Source: Mytilinidion resinicola
Taxonomy: Eukaryota > Ascomycota > Dothideomycetes > Mytilinidiales > Mytilinidiaceae
Assembly (NCBI RefSeq): GCF_010093595.1
Contig: NW_022985473.1
Coordinates: forward strand, 124,001 to 188,000
DNA: 64,000 nt
Reading direction: 5' to 3'
Shown here piece by piece: positions 21,960 to 32,644 of the stretch. A program made the position numbers and the translations under genes. Position 1 is the stretch's first letter; each line of letters begins with the position of its first letter. Under the pieces are notes generated by a model. The model did no database searches. It worked only from the letters and a program-made list of their open reading frames with translations, and was not told the origin of the DNA.

Positions 21960-24135
21960 AAGAAGAGCACACAAACCTGCTTTGATGGAGCTAACGGCAA
22001 CCATGTTACTGGGAAACGAGACTGTGGGTTACTTCGAGTAGGTTCCCAAGCCCGAGACAGCACAACGATACGAGCGGGCATGCCTGCTTGGATGGAGCCA
22101 TCAGCAACCACCCTGATGACAAAGGAGACTGTGGGTTACTTCGACTGGGTTCCCAAGCCCGAGAGAGCATAAATACAAGAGTATGCAACCTACTCAAGGG
22201 GAGCCATTGGCGATACCCCATGACAAAAGGAAACTGGGGGTTACTTCGATTAGGGTCCCAAGCCCGAGACAACACAACGACAGGAGCTTGCAACGTAAGT
22301 TAGGGGAGCCATTGACAACATCCCGCGGACAATGGAAATTTGGGGTTACTTTGAGCTGGGTTCCCAAGCCAGAGACAACACAACGACGAGAGCTTCAAAC
22401 CTGCTTTGGGAAAGTCATTGGCAATTCCCCGGAGACAAAGGAAACTGGGGTCACTTTTGAATAGGTTCCCAAGCCCGAGAACCCTACAGCATACGCAACT
22501 GCGGCCTTTGAATCAAGAAAAAAACGCTCGATCGAGGAAAAGATCGCAAGACAACACAACTATGCACAAACCCAACGTTCCTAGGATGGGACCATCGACC
22601 GCATTCTTATCAACAGAGACTTTGGGTCACTTTGACAGGGTTCCCAAGCCCGAGAAACTTACCTTGTCCGCGACTGCGGCCATCAAACCAAGAAAAGAAG
22701 TCCGGAGTAAGGAAAGGTCGCAACAAAATACGACTATGCGTAAATTCAACGTTCTTGGGATGGGACCATCGGCCACATAAAAAGAGACTGGGGGTAACTT
22801 TGACTAGGTTCCCAAGCCCGAGAAGCCTATCGTACCCGCAAATGCGGCTTTTCAGCTGAGAAAAAGAACACAGAACCGAGGAAGAGTTCTCCGAACAATA
22901 CTAGAACAAGAAACGTAACCCGTTCTGGATGAAGCCATTGGCAACCATCCTACTGACAAAGGAGATTATGTGTCACTTTGACTGGGTTCCCGAGCCCGTG
23001 AGTATACTTGTGAGCTCAAAGCGGACGACGGTATTGACAAATCGCAGCTGACTCTAACACGAAACCAGAAAAGGGGATCGATCCCAAGTATATGTCGAAG
23101 AAACCGGACCCACCTTGAATGGCTTGGCCATTATGCGATGCGAGCGATATCCAAGAAAGCTTGCCTAACAACTTTGAGAAAAAGACCTACCTGAATGGGC
23201 CCACGCTGAAACAACGACTCGCTAATGAAATGATGGACTCGGGAAACGATCTTTGAGACTCGGCGCAGAAACGCGACTGGGAAAGGTGTTGACGAATCCG
23301 ATGGAACGACTCCCTTTGATGCAAGACTTCGACAAAAGAAAAAAGTGGGCTACTTTCGGATGGGTTCCCAAGCCCGTAACATCTCCATACCTGTGGAGTA
23401 TCTTCGTAATACCAGAGCATGCAGCATTGTTGAGAGTTGAGAATGAGTGTAAGAGCAAGGATTGGCCAAGACTTTGATCAAATTGAGACATCGAACCCAC
23501 CTTCAGGGCTTTGGAAATTTGACGAGCGCGTCAATGCGGCACACTAGATAAGAGATCGTGGGATGAGTCCCTTGGAGAGAATCGAGTGGACTCAGATAGC
23601 TAGGAAACACCTACTTTGTGGGGCTTTGCCGGAAAACGACTTGAAGAAGACCTGGAAGACTCGGCTAGGAGAGACCTACTTGAGAGGGCTGAGCACCGTG
23701 CAATGATTTGAGGATTTGAGAGAATGAACCAAGAGACACCTACGTCAAGGGACTCTGCCTAAGAAAAACGACATGCCGACCCGAAGAGATAAGATGAGAT
23801 GAAGGAAAGATTTCCAAGGATACGTGCAATGAAATCAACACATGGCAATATGGCACGAAAAGAACTGCTAGAGGTGACTCGGCTTGATGCGAATTTTCCG
23901 ACTTGAAAGATGAGTGGGGGTCTTTGGACGGGTTCCCAAGCCCGCGGTTTCCGGATGAGAAGACTGGGCGTGAAGCAAACATTTGACAAGAGAGATGAAC
24001 GGGTTGCTTTCAGCGGGGTCCCAAGCCCACGACTATGAAGAGTGGCAAGACATGCGATACCATTATTACAAGAGACCAGAAACGACCTACCGGAGTCCTG
24101 GGATACTTTGGATGAGTTCCCAAGCCCGTGATGCT
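21960..24135. repeat. Dispersed array with core GGGTTCCCAAGCCCGAG, 12 copies
   Basis: The core TTCCCAAGCCC (one or two changes allowed) starts at 22043, 22150, 22255, 22361, 22466, 22641, 22809, 22987, 23365, 23933, 24018 and 24117. It is preceded by GG(G)TTACTTTGACT or a close form and followed by GAGACAACACAACGA in the first copies. Spacing is 105-107 bp for the first five, then 168-178 bp, then irregular. The longer units carry extra sequence (GCGGCC.TT.AA.CAAGAAAA and a GTTC-TGGGATGGGACCATCG block). No frame is kept. A nearly identical core lies inverted at 30924-30954. Confidence 0.9.
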
Positions 24136-24279
24136 GAAGAATGCGACAATTGTATTGAGAAAGGAACCGCCTACCGGACACTCGCATTGTTCGGCGATAC
24201 ATCCCAACCGTCGGGCACGAAACACCTACCTGATCTTCGAGTTCTCTATGGACGTTGAAGGGAGAGAGAGGCTTTGGAA

Positions 24280-25110
24280 ATTGAGGTAAGATGAACTCTG
24301 AAAAGTTGACTTGCGTAGTGTGACTAGGAACCATGTACCTTGGTTGAAGAGGCCGACTGAGAAAGAGATGAAAGCGTGGAGACTTCTAAGACGAAGAGCA
24401 AATGCTGAAAGCTCTGAGCGGAATGGTTTGCAGGAAGCGAGGTTCGATCCCGAGCAAAAATGACAGGAGGTCGCCGTCGTGGACTAGAAAGCAAAATACC
24501 CGGCCGATGAAGGCTGATTGAAGATGAATGAATGGGTGGGATCGAACCGAAAAGGTTGATCTGGGACGATGAAGTGACTATGTCGGGTTGAATCATGAGG
24601 TTGAGAAAGGATGGCGTTGAGAAGGGATGAGGTTGAGGGGAGGTTGAAACTCAGAAGAGATGGAGCTGTAAAGAGATGGAGCTGTAAAGAGATGAAGCTG
24701 AGAATGGATGGAGTCGAGACGAGATGAAGATTGAAAAGAGATGGGACCCAAGAAAAAATATGATTGACATGGACAGGCAATCGTCAAAGATGGCACCGCA
24801 AAGAGGTGGTATCAAGAAACGACGTAGGGAAGGAACTGGGTCGAGAAGAGATGGTACCGATGAGAAACGGGACTAAGCAGAGATGGACCCGAGAAGAGAT
24901 GGAAGGCGCGGAGATTATGGGGAGCTGAAACATGCGATACTGGAGATGCGAAAACGACGACTCTTGAATAGAGACTCCAGTTCAGTGATGAGAAGCTGCC
25001 AAGGAAGGTCCGAGATTTGAGCACGGCACGCCACAAGAGGTTGCAAATTCGAGATAAGAATGGAGAGAGGAAAGAAAGAGGAAAGAAAGAAGAGCAAAAT
25101 CCACATGCCT
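24280..25110. repeat. Purine-rich stretch with AAGAGATGG-type microsatellite
   Basis: The plus strand is strongly purine-rich, with repeated GAGATGGAGCTGTAAA / AAGAGATGG words at about 24600-24910. All open frames here are on the minus strand and are Ser/Pro/Phe/Leu low-complexity by-products of the repeat. Confidence 0.7.
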
Positions 25111-25899
25111 TGAGAATCCCTTTGACCTACCTGGATAGATCTACCTACCTGGACAAAATTCTACTGGTATGCACGCAATCGGACTCCAGCCTTAGGAATA
25201 CAGCGAGAGAGATGGTTCTTGTCGCTCTGGAATTGGATATTGGCGGCCATCTCCGCAGCTCGCGACATCTTTCTTCCTTGACTCCTGAGCATCCGTAAGC
25301 TTGTATCAACCGATCAAGTATGGCGTTAGATACTTCTCCATACGCCACGTCCCTCCATTTCCCCAGTCCCGCGATGGTATCCGAAGGTGTTTTGTGAGCG
25401 CCGAAGCAAGCCAGCCCAACACTCTTGATAAAGACGACATGTCTAGTCAGTGCAGGATCTCAAGAATCAGAGCATGTGCTCACACCTGCACTGTAGCGTC
25501 TTTCAGCTGGTTCATTGCTGGGGAAGAGTGTTTCGATTCGAAATGTACTGTTTCGGACGGGTCGAGCATCGTTATGGCGGGCATGTTTATGCTCCTCTGC
25601 GAAAGACTGCTAATAGAGATCGCGATTAAGATACTTCGGGCCTTCGATGGACAGCGGGTTGGTAAGAGGACTGGCTCCGGAAGAAGACTGGTTGTGTTCC
25701 GAGATGGCTCTCGCGATTTGTCGTGACGGGGCTGGCGATTAAGGATATCAGGCCTGGGGCGTGTTGCATCGATGTCCTGTGCATATGCGTATGCTTCGAC
25801 TGGATCCGCATAATCCGGTTTGCCTGCTGTCAAGATCATCAGCAAGTTGTCTAGGCCCGACGAAGACGCATTGCGAGATCGCCGCAGGCCATGATCGGC
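25111..25899. other. Spacer, no gene supported
   Basis: Open frames on both strands (25301-25726 plus, 25480-25845 minus) overlap each other, lack recognisable domains and have no clear splice partners. Confidence 0.35.
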
Positions 25900-26960
25900 C
25901 AGGCCGAATCGATGCGCGACGAAGGTTAGATGCGACAGGACAGGAGATGATCAGAGGAGCTTACTCACTTGGCTTCAAGATTGCGATGAGCTTTGATGCT
26001 TTGTTTCCGTCTGTCGCTGCCGGTCTAGCTTGGTGGAGCGCTAGTGGGCATCTGATGAAGCTGTGGGTCCTGGCATCACTGGGATGGGAAATCAACGATG
26101 GGTCTGGCTTGGATGGGCTTGGACGACGAGGAAGACTTACCATGCTTGATTCGAGGGTCTCTTGGGGCCAAATGACTGTGGTCGTGGTGTTGAGCTCCGC
26201 AGACCCCCGCGGTATTCGGCAGCGGTGGCATCGCGACAGGCGAATGGATCGGTACGAGGCCTGCTCTGGTCGGCTCAGATGATACGAGGTGTCCAGGACG
26301 ACTTGCCATGCTCGAGTTAGATGCGTCCCGGCTTTAGGTCGTCATTGCCGTGGTGTTGAGCCGGACGAGATCTGTGAGTCCATGCGCGAGCAGCATCCGT
26401 GTGCCGGTCGAGTCGTGAAGCAGAGGCTTGTCGCTGTCAGTCTGGACGATGCGAGGAGTAAGGAAAGACTCAAGATGCTCGATGTAGACGCCTCCTGGCG
26501 CCAGATGGCCTTGACCATGGTGTTGAGCCTGAAGAAATCCGCGGACCCCCGCACCAGCGGCCTCCGCATGCTAGCGGAGTCGTGAAGTAGAGGCATGCCC
26601 CTGTCAGTCTGGACGATGCGATGGGTAAGGGAAGACTCACGCTGCTCGAGGCGAACGCCTCCTGGCGCCAGATGCCATTGACCGTGGTGTTGAACTTGAG
26701 GAGATCCGCAAACCCCCGCGTCAGCGGCTTCCGCATGCTGGCGGAGTCGTGAAGCGGAGACTTGCCTCTGTCAGCCTGGACGATGCGATGAGTAAGGAGA
26801 GACTCACGATGCTCAAAGCAGAGGCCTCCTGGCTCCAGGTGGCCTTGACCATGGTGTTGAGCTTGAGGAGATTCGCAAGTCCCCGAGCGCCATCGGCCTC
26901 CGCATGCTGGCGGTGCAGTCGTGAAGCGGAGGCTTGCGCAAGAGTGTCAGCTCCTTACAT
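25900..26960. repeat. Tandem repeat, 167 bp unit, three good and about two decayed copies
   Basis: AGTCGTGAAG starts units at 26411, 26578, 26745 and a partial unit at 26917 (offsets 167, 167, 172). Each carries CTGTCAG(T/C)CTGGACGATGCGA, then GTAAGG(A/G)(A/G)AGACTCA, CGCCTCCTGGCGCCAGATGGC, TTGACC.TGGTGTTGA, and a CCGCATGCT(A/G)GCGG end. Decayed copies of the GTGGTGTTGAGC block lie near 26190 and 26352. The unit is not a multiple of three, so overlapping frames on both strands are artefacts. Confidence 0.9.
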
Positions 26961-27719
26961 GCTTACCATCCGTTTCTAGGGCCTGCGCTTGGTGTCTGGG
27001 TAGAGGCAGGTCGCTGTCGGGGGCCAGGTGAGGTCGGTCGCCGCCATGAACTTTGCAGCATCGCATGAACGAAGGGCGCGAGGGTGCTCGCCTGAGGGCT
27101 CAGAAGCAGGTATGAGGATGAGGATGTCGATGACCATCGCCTCGCGAAGGTGAGGGAGCCGATGCTGCAAGACGATGTTGGTGTTGTAGGATGAGGGGTT
27201 GAGGAGACAGGCGGCGAAGATTTGAAGGAGGCTCGCTTGGTGTTGAGCCCAACGACTCCATAACGACAGCCGCTGACCCCTGAAAATAGGCCATCGGAAT
27301 GGCATTCAGGACGTCGGAAACATATTCGAGAGTTGTTTTCATCATGATGAAGCGACTCTGAGGATCTGGGTATGCGCCGGCTACTCCGAAGAGCATTCCG
27401 GTGTCCGTGGAGCGATACGCGTGCTTTTCAGTGAGGAAGCAGATATCAAACCACCACAGCAGGTGAGGTAGCTCACATTATGCCTTAGAAGGAGCGGAAA
27501 GGGGTCGGCTCCGCACCGCTGGCTCAGGAAGACGCCGGCAGGAGATCATCATGCCCTTCTTCCAAGAATTCGGGGTACACAAAGGGGAATCGTTTGTGCC
27601 CAACAAGCAGCAGAATGAACCACGCGATGGCTTAGCAAACGTTCGAAACATGCAGATAGCAAGCACTAGGAATCAGCAACTAGCCTTTTTCCTATGATGC
27701 AGCTTTACTCTGGATTGGG
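26961..27719. other. Spacer, no gene supported
   Basis: Two overlapping minus-strand frames (26976-27305 and 27100-27396) have no recognisable domain. I see no other structure. Confidence 0.3.
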
Positions 27720-28060
27720 TGGGGGTATTTCAAGGCAAATTTCACGTATGTAGCGAGAAATATGCAGGAGGTCAGTATGCGGCCTTCCTTGCAAGGGATT
27801 GACCTCACGCAAGCATTCGATCAGGTGTTGGGGATCAGCTCTTTTGCTTCGGCCAATGCTGCAGGTTTTCCTGGGGCTCTGCAGGGGTATATCAAGGCAT
27901 ATCTCAGAGAGTCAGTATGCGACTTGGTCGGCTCGGCCTTGACTTCACGTAAGTATTCGAAAACCACAAATCGTGGGTACAGCGCGCTTCCTTGCGACAG
28001 TCCAGGGGCATTTCAAGGTATATCTCACAAAGCCAGCAGGGGAACGCGAAAAGCTCAATC
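27720..28060. repeat. Degenerate tandem repeat, three copies
   Basis: GGGG(T/C)AT(A/T)TC(A/T)AGG(C/T)A(A/T)AT.TCAC is found near 27722, 27885 and 28006. Between copies lie TCACG(T/C)AAG(T/C)ATTCG and GTCAGTATGCG..TTGG/CCTT blocks. Confidence 0.6.
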
Positions 28061-29790
28061 CTGGTTCTCCATTTCCAAGGTTAGCCTCACTGAAGCAAAA
28101 GATCCAGGTACTACGAATTGTGAGACTAATTTCTGCTCATCTTGGGCGAGATCTCAGGGGTGTCATAAGGTCTTTATCACATGGCCAGCGCGAAAGGTGT
28201 GGGAGGCTCATTTTAGGTTTCCAGTGCTAACATTAGGTGTCATATCCAGATCACAGGGGCTTTAGGAAGGTAAGTTATAAGGGAGGTATATTCAAAACGT
28301 CGATTTAGGAGGATTTTAAACGTCCAAACGCCAAGAACTAGACCCTGGAATAGGTATTCCTAGCCTTCCGGGAAACCCTCCGCGCTGCCAAATCTCTTCC
28401 CCGCCACCGCCATCCAGCACCGTCAGCTCCAACTGGAAGGGAATCGCACTTACCTTGGCTTCCAATGAAGCTGTCTCTTGGTCCTTTGGCCGTTGGGGAT
28501 CGAGAATCTAGAAGTAAGTCTTCAAGCTTCATTCATACTCACCCTGAGATGCAGGTCAAAAGGAACTCCAAAACGACTGGCAAACCACATCCATTATTCC
28601 CCGCAGGGCAATCCAGTCTTCCTCTCTTATGATGTTACACAAAATTGTAGAAAAAACCAGGACACTCCCGACGCCAGCGCCCAAGCGAAATAAAACCTGT
28701 TCTCGGACGCATGTTAGCAGCTGCTTAGCAAAGCATATCCAACATTCAGGGCTTTTCAGGCCCTAGAGATAGGTCGTGCGCAGACAAGGGGCTTGATACT
28801 GACAACCTTCTCTGAGCTAGGTGCTCCTCGGAGGCTCACCTCCTTTTCCACCGGCCCAAACCATCTCGTCTTCTTCTTAGTCGTCGTCGTCGTCGTCCCC
28901 GGTCTACTTGTCGTTCTCTTCGTCCTGCCTCTACTTGTCGGCCAGTGTCCTGCCCCACCTCAGATCCCCACTCCTTCAGGTATGTCCGTGGGCCGGGTGG
29001 CCTAGATCGGTAGGTATAGAGGCAATAGTTGAGAGGATTCTTACACGGTAAGTCCAAGCGCGAATGCGGCGTCGACCGCCGTCCGTGAAACTGGGGAATA
29101 AGTCAGCTTATTGCAAATTACGAACTGGCTATGTCGAACTTACACCGACTTTCCGGCTCGGATGCGGAGCCAACACCAATAGATGAGGCACGCGATCTAT
29201 CTGTGCCCCTATCAGTCTTAGGATTTGCATGCGCCTGATCGGGGGCTTACAGCGACGGCGCAAATTGCAGCCGCCATCCCGACCCATTGCGGGAAGAACC
29301 ACCACGGCAGGGCCATAGCGGCGAGGTGGGAGGTGAGTGAGGCCTGCGAGAGTGCTCTTAGCCCTTTGTTTGTTGAGCTGGAGGTGCTGCTGCTGCTGCT
29401 GCTGCTGCTGCTACCGAACATGGTGGCGATGTGCACTGGCGGTTGGGGGGTTCATTTTGCAGCGTGTCGGGCAATATCAACCTAGGAGTTGATGCCAAGG
29501 CTATTCCTTGGCGAGGTTTTGTTTTCTCCTTCTTGTTGCCCCTCAAGATCTATCCTCCATCCTCCTCCACCCCCCATCTCACCAACCTACCTCAACTCTA
29601 TATCGTTCAAATACAAGCTGCGCTTCTTCTGAGCCTCATCCTCAAGCTCCTCCTTCTTTGCTGCGACCTCCTTGGCCCTATTTCCGAGGGCTGGCGGTGG
29701 GCAGCTGCGATGTCTCGGCCGTCCGCCAGCCTCGTCCAAGTCTAGCAGCTACCTCGCAGTCAGAACTTCATCTGCGGCTGCTCTGACCTC
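28061..29790. other. Spacer with two trinucleotide microsatellites
   Basis: A (GTC)5 run lies near 28880-28897 and a (CTG)9 run near 29385-29412. Splice-donor-like words occur at 28510 and 28980. No coding region is recognised. Confidence 0.45.
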
Positions 29791-30250
29791 TCGACTCCAT
29801 CATCCAAAGACTGCTTCCTTCTTTACGGCCTCGCAAGCCATCATCACCAGCGTCGGCCGCGTTGCAGAGGCATCTTGCCCCTGCGTCTCGCCCGGCAAAT
29901 CTCCCTCGGCGGCGTCAACTGTCTCGCCCGTCAACCTCCACCCGCAGCTTCTCAGCGCTCTCTGCTCCCTCAGCTGGCGATGACAACCTGCTTCACAAGC
30001 TTCTTCACGGCCTCGCAAGCCATCACACCTACCTCCAGCAACGTGAAAGACGCATTTTGCTCTCGTGACCTACCCCTCCAGCCGCTCCCGACAGCCTGAG
30101 CTGCTTCACCAAACACCTATCTTCCGAGGCTGCCTCTAGCTATCAAGATCTTCAGCTTGCCGTGCACCTCCTGTCGAGATCCACGCAAGGCATCACCCTC
30201 ACATCCAGCGTCATCGCACCTCGCTGCTGCCAGCACGAGCTGCCCCGCTT
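29790..30250. repeat. C/T-rich degenerate repeat, about 180 bp offset
   Basis: The block TTC(T/A)TTACGGCCTCGCAAGCCATCA near 29817 recurs as TTCTTCACGGCCTCGCAAGCCATCA near 30001. Further decayed copies (AAGGCATCACCCTCACATCCAGC) follow. The plus strand is pyrimidine-rich throughout. Confidence 0.5.
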
Positions 30251-30920
30251 GGCACCTCCAGTAGCTTCAGCTGCTTAGCCAAGCACTCGCCATCGCAGTC
30301 CGCTGTGGGATCTCAAGTCTGCCGACTCCTCCATCCCGTCATCATGGCCCGTCGTCGCAGTCTCCACACCCACCACCGGCGACGTCAAACATCGCCTTTA
30401 CGCCCATGGGAAGATCTTCATCGGCACCTCTACACAATCCGCCACCTTCCAAAGGCCCTGCCAACGTGGCTTCATTCGGCCTCCCCTCTCTTATGGTAAG
30501 CTTGGCACCCTCAGAATCTGACACGTGACCATCGACTAACCTACCTTGCAGTGTCTCCCCTGGAAGCTCCATCACCACATCCGTCTTATCAGCAACATCG
30601 TCTTCAAACCTAATCCCAATCGAGCTGCCGTCGCCTTGCTCTTTGACTGCAGAGTCACCATCGGCCAGCATCCTCGAGCTCATTCACCATAAGAGCGCAA
30701 CGATGTCACATCCAAGCGAGTCCAAAACCCGCCTCAAACACGATACTGATGGCGTTTCCGATCCACTTGCGAGCGCCCTCATATTGCTACATCGCTCACC
30801 AGCATCACTCCTCTCAGACTCCGCATTGCACATACCTCATCAACGCTCAACTACTCGCGATCCAAATCAGGAGACACATGGCCACCTCACTGCCACCAAC
30901 CAACGCCGCAGAAGAGGCTT

Positions 30921-30954
30921 CACGGGCTTGGGAACCCATCCAAAGTACCCCACT
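30921..30954 (-). repeat. Inverted single copy of the TTCCCAAGCCC core
   Basis: Read on the minus strand this is GGGGTACTTTGGATGGG followed by TTCCCAAGCCCGTG. It differs at only two or three positions from the copy at 24102-24131 in the array 6.8 kb to the left, in the opposite orientation. Confidence 0.85.
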
Positions 30955-31605
30955 CCCTATTCTTATCCAGTGTTGCTCTTTTTTCTTATTCTTTCCCTAT
31001 TTGTATCTGGGCGGGCCGGCACCGTGGGTCAGGGGTGGGCTCATTCTTACCCATTCTTACCCATCTATCCTCATGTTTTCCCTATTCCTACCCCATTTTA
31101 TCCCATTCTTATCCGGACGCCTGCTGGCCGGGAGGGTGGGATTGTGGGTATTTTTACCATTTTTATCCGCTATTCCTATTCATTTTTACGCATTGTTACG
31201 GAGTTGGGCGTTCGTTTTTGCATTTTATCCCTATTCTTTTCCTTATTCTTCCTTTTTTTGGGCGGGCGGGTCCCGCATGCCCGGCGGGCTGGGAGGGTGG
31301 GATTGGGGTCATTTTTATCCCCTATTTCTAGTCATTCTTATTCATTCTTACTGGTTGCCCGCGGGCGGAAGGGAGGGTCTGGGGTATTTCTACCCATTTT
31401 TATCCATTCTTACGGCGTTTGGGCGTTTGGGCGTTTTGTTTTCCATTTTTACCGGTTGCCTGCAGGCAGGAGGGAGGGTTTGGGGCCTATTCCTACCTAT
31501 TTTTATCGCATTTTTATTCATTTTTACCGGCTGCCTGCTGGCGGGAGGGAGGGGTTGGGGGTATTCTTACCCTATTTTTACCCATTTTTAGCCTTTGTAG
31601 GATAG
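30950..31605. repeat. Strand-asymmetric minisatellite, T/C-rich with G-rich islands
   Basis: The plus strand alternates TATTCTTACCCATTTTTATC words with G-rich islands of the type GCGGGAGGGAGGG.TTGGGG (near 31127, 31288, 31368, 31470 and 31543). The island at 31543-31561 has four G runs (3, 3, 4, 5) and so matches the G-quadruplex pattern. GCCTGCAGGC-like palindromes precede some islands. Two frames stay open for about 280-320 codons only because the repeat lacks stops. Confidence 0.85.
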
Positions 31606-31710
31606 TGTATGATACGTGTAAGATAACCTGGTTGTGTCTTTTGCTTGAGTGATGTTGTGAATACTAAATTGAGTGAGTTGAGTGAGGGTTTTGGAACCGA
31701 CGTGGCGATG

Positions 31711-32280
31711 GTAGGGGTGGGTCACGTGGATACAGGATTGCGGACGAGAATGTAGAGGTTTTGAGGAGCTATATTAGACGGATAAATTTAGGGAGTGTGA
31801 TGCACGTATATTTTACTGCTAAGGCTGATTTGCACGGCTCGGATGAACGTTTTGAAAAGGACTAGGTGATGGCAGAGGTGGATCACGTGAGCTTGAAAGT
31901 TCGAAACGGAGGTAGTGGTCTTGAGAGGCTAAATTGGACGAATGGATTCGGCGAGTGTCTTACAGGCACATAGCAACGCGATGACCGATCTGCGCGGCTT
32001 TATTGAGGGTTTTGAAGAGGGCCTGGTGATGGAAGGGGTGGATCACGTGGCTGTGAAGATTTGGGGGAGGATGTAATGTTCCTGAGTAGCTAGATTAGAC
32101 ACGCAAGTTTAAGGGGGCAATTTCCACATACTTAATGCTGTGAATGCTGGATTGGATAAAGGGAAAGATGATTCTGGTAAGAGGTCAATAATGGCAGGGG
32201 CGGATCACGTGGGTGTGAGAATTCAGGAAAGGATGTAATGTTTCCTGGGTCGCTAGATCAGACGCGTGAGTTTAAGGGGC
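31711..32280. repeat. Tandem repeat of about 161 bp, four copies each with CACGTG
   Basis: G(G/A)TCACGTG(G/A) occurs with its CACGTG core at 31723, 31884, 32044 and 32206, spaced 161, 160 and 162 bp. Around each lie GGTGATGG-AG-GGTGG upstream and GAGGATGTA(A/G)(T/A)G.T...GAG.AGCTA.ATTAGAC downstream. The array lies upstream of the D-2-hydroxyacid dehydrogenase; its last CACGTG is about 434 bp before that start codon. CACGTG is the palindromic core bound by bHLH factors (Cbf1, Pho4, SREBP types). Whether it works here is unknown. Confidence 0.85.
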
Positions 32281-32644
32281 GCTTTCTACGTGCTATCCAC
32301 GACGATCCTGGTCACGGCCGGAGTGCCGATGCAAGGCAATTCGGAACGGCTTGCTGCTTCGAGAACGACGGCCCAAGCTCCTTCCAGCTTCCCCACACTG
32401 GCGCATGTGGAGAGCTGCAGAGCCCCAGGTGCAGACACATAAGAGCCTGGGATCGCCCCAAATTGGTTTTTCCGCAGCCTTTTACACCTCTCGCCTTCTC
32501 AGCTGCGACCTGCTGTTCCCTCTTAAAATTGCATTTGGCGTCGAATATATTCTAATTGAACCGCCAAAGCTCCCCCTTCGATCTGACACCTCCTTCCCAA
32601 CCCCATAGGATCCGATAATTCGACGATTGTTTTGCGCAGGCAGA

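Noticed and set aside
22043..24135. tRNA-like T-arm in the GGTTCCCAAGCC core
   Set aside because: No anticodon, D or acceptor stem can be formed around the core, and the invariant GTTCRA of a T-loop is missing.
24484..25106. Ser/Pro/Leu-rich minus-strand frames that might be secreted proteins
   Set aside because: They are translations of a purine-rich simple repeat; no signal peptide with a cleavage site and no family.
26342..26979. Several 76-88 codon frames on both strands
   Set aside because: They arise from the 167 bp tandem repeat, whose unit is not a multiple of three, so each repeat is read in a different frame.
30643..31605. A 320-codon open frame that could be called a gene
   Set aside because: It runs through a minisatellite, is open in two frames at once, and its product is a low-complexity Tyr/Phe/Pro/Gly repeat without a family.
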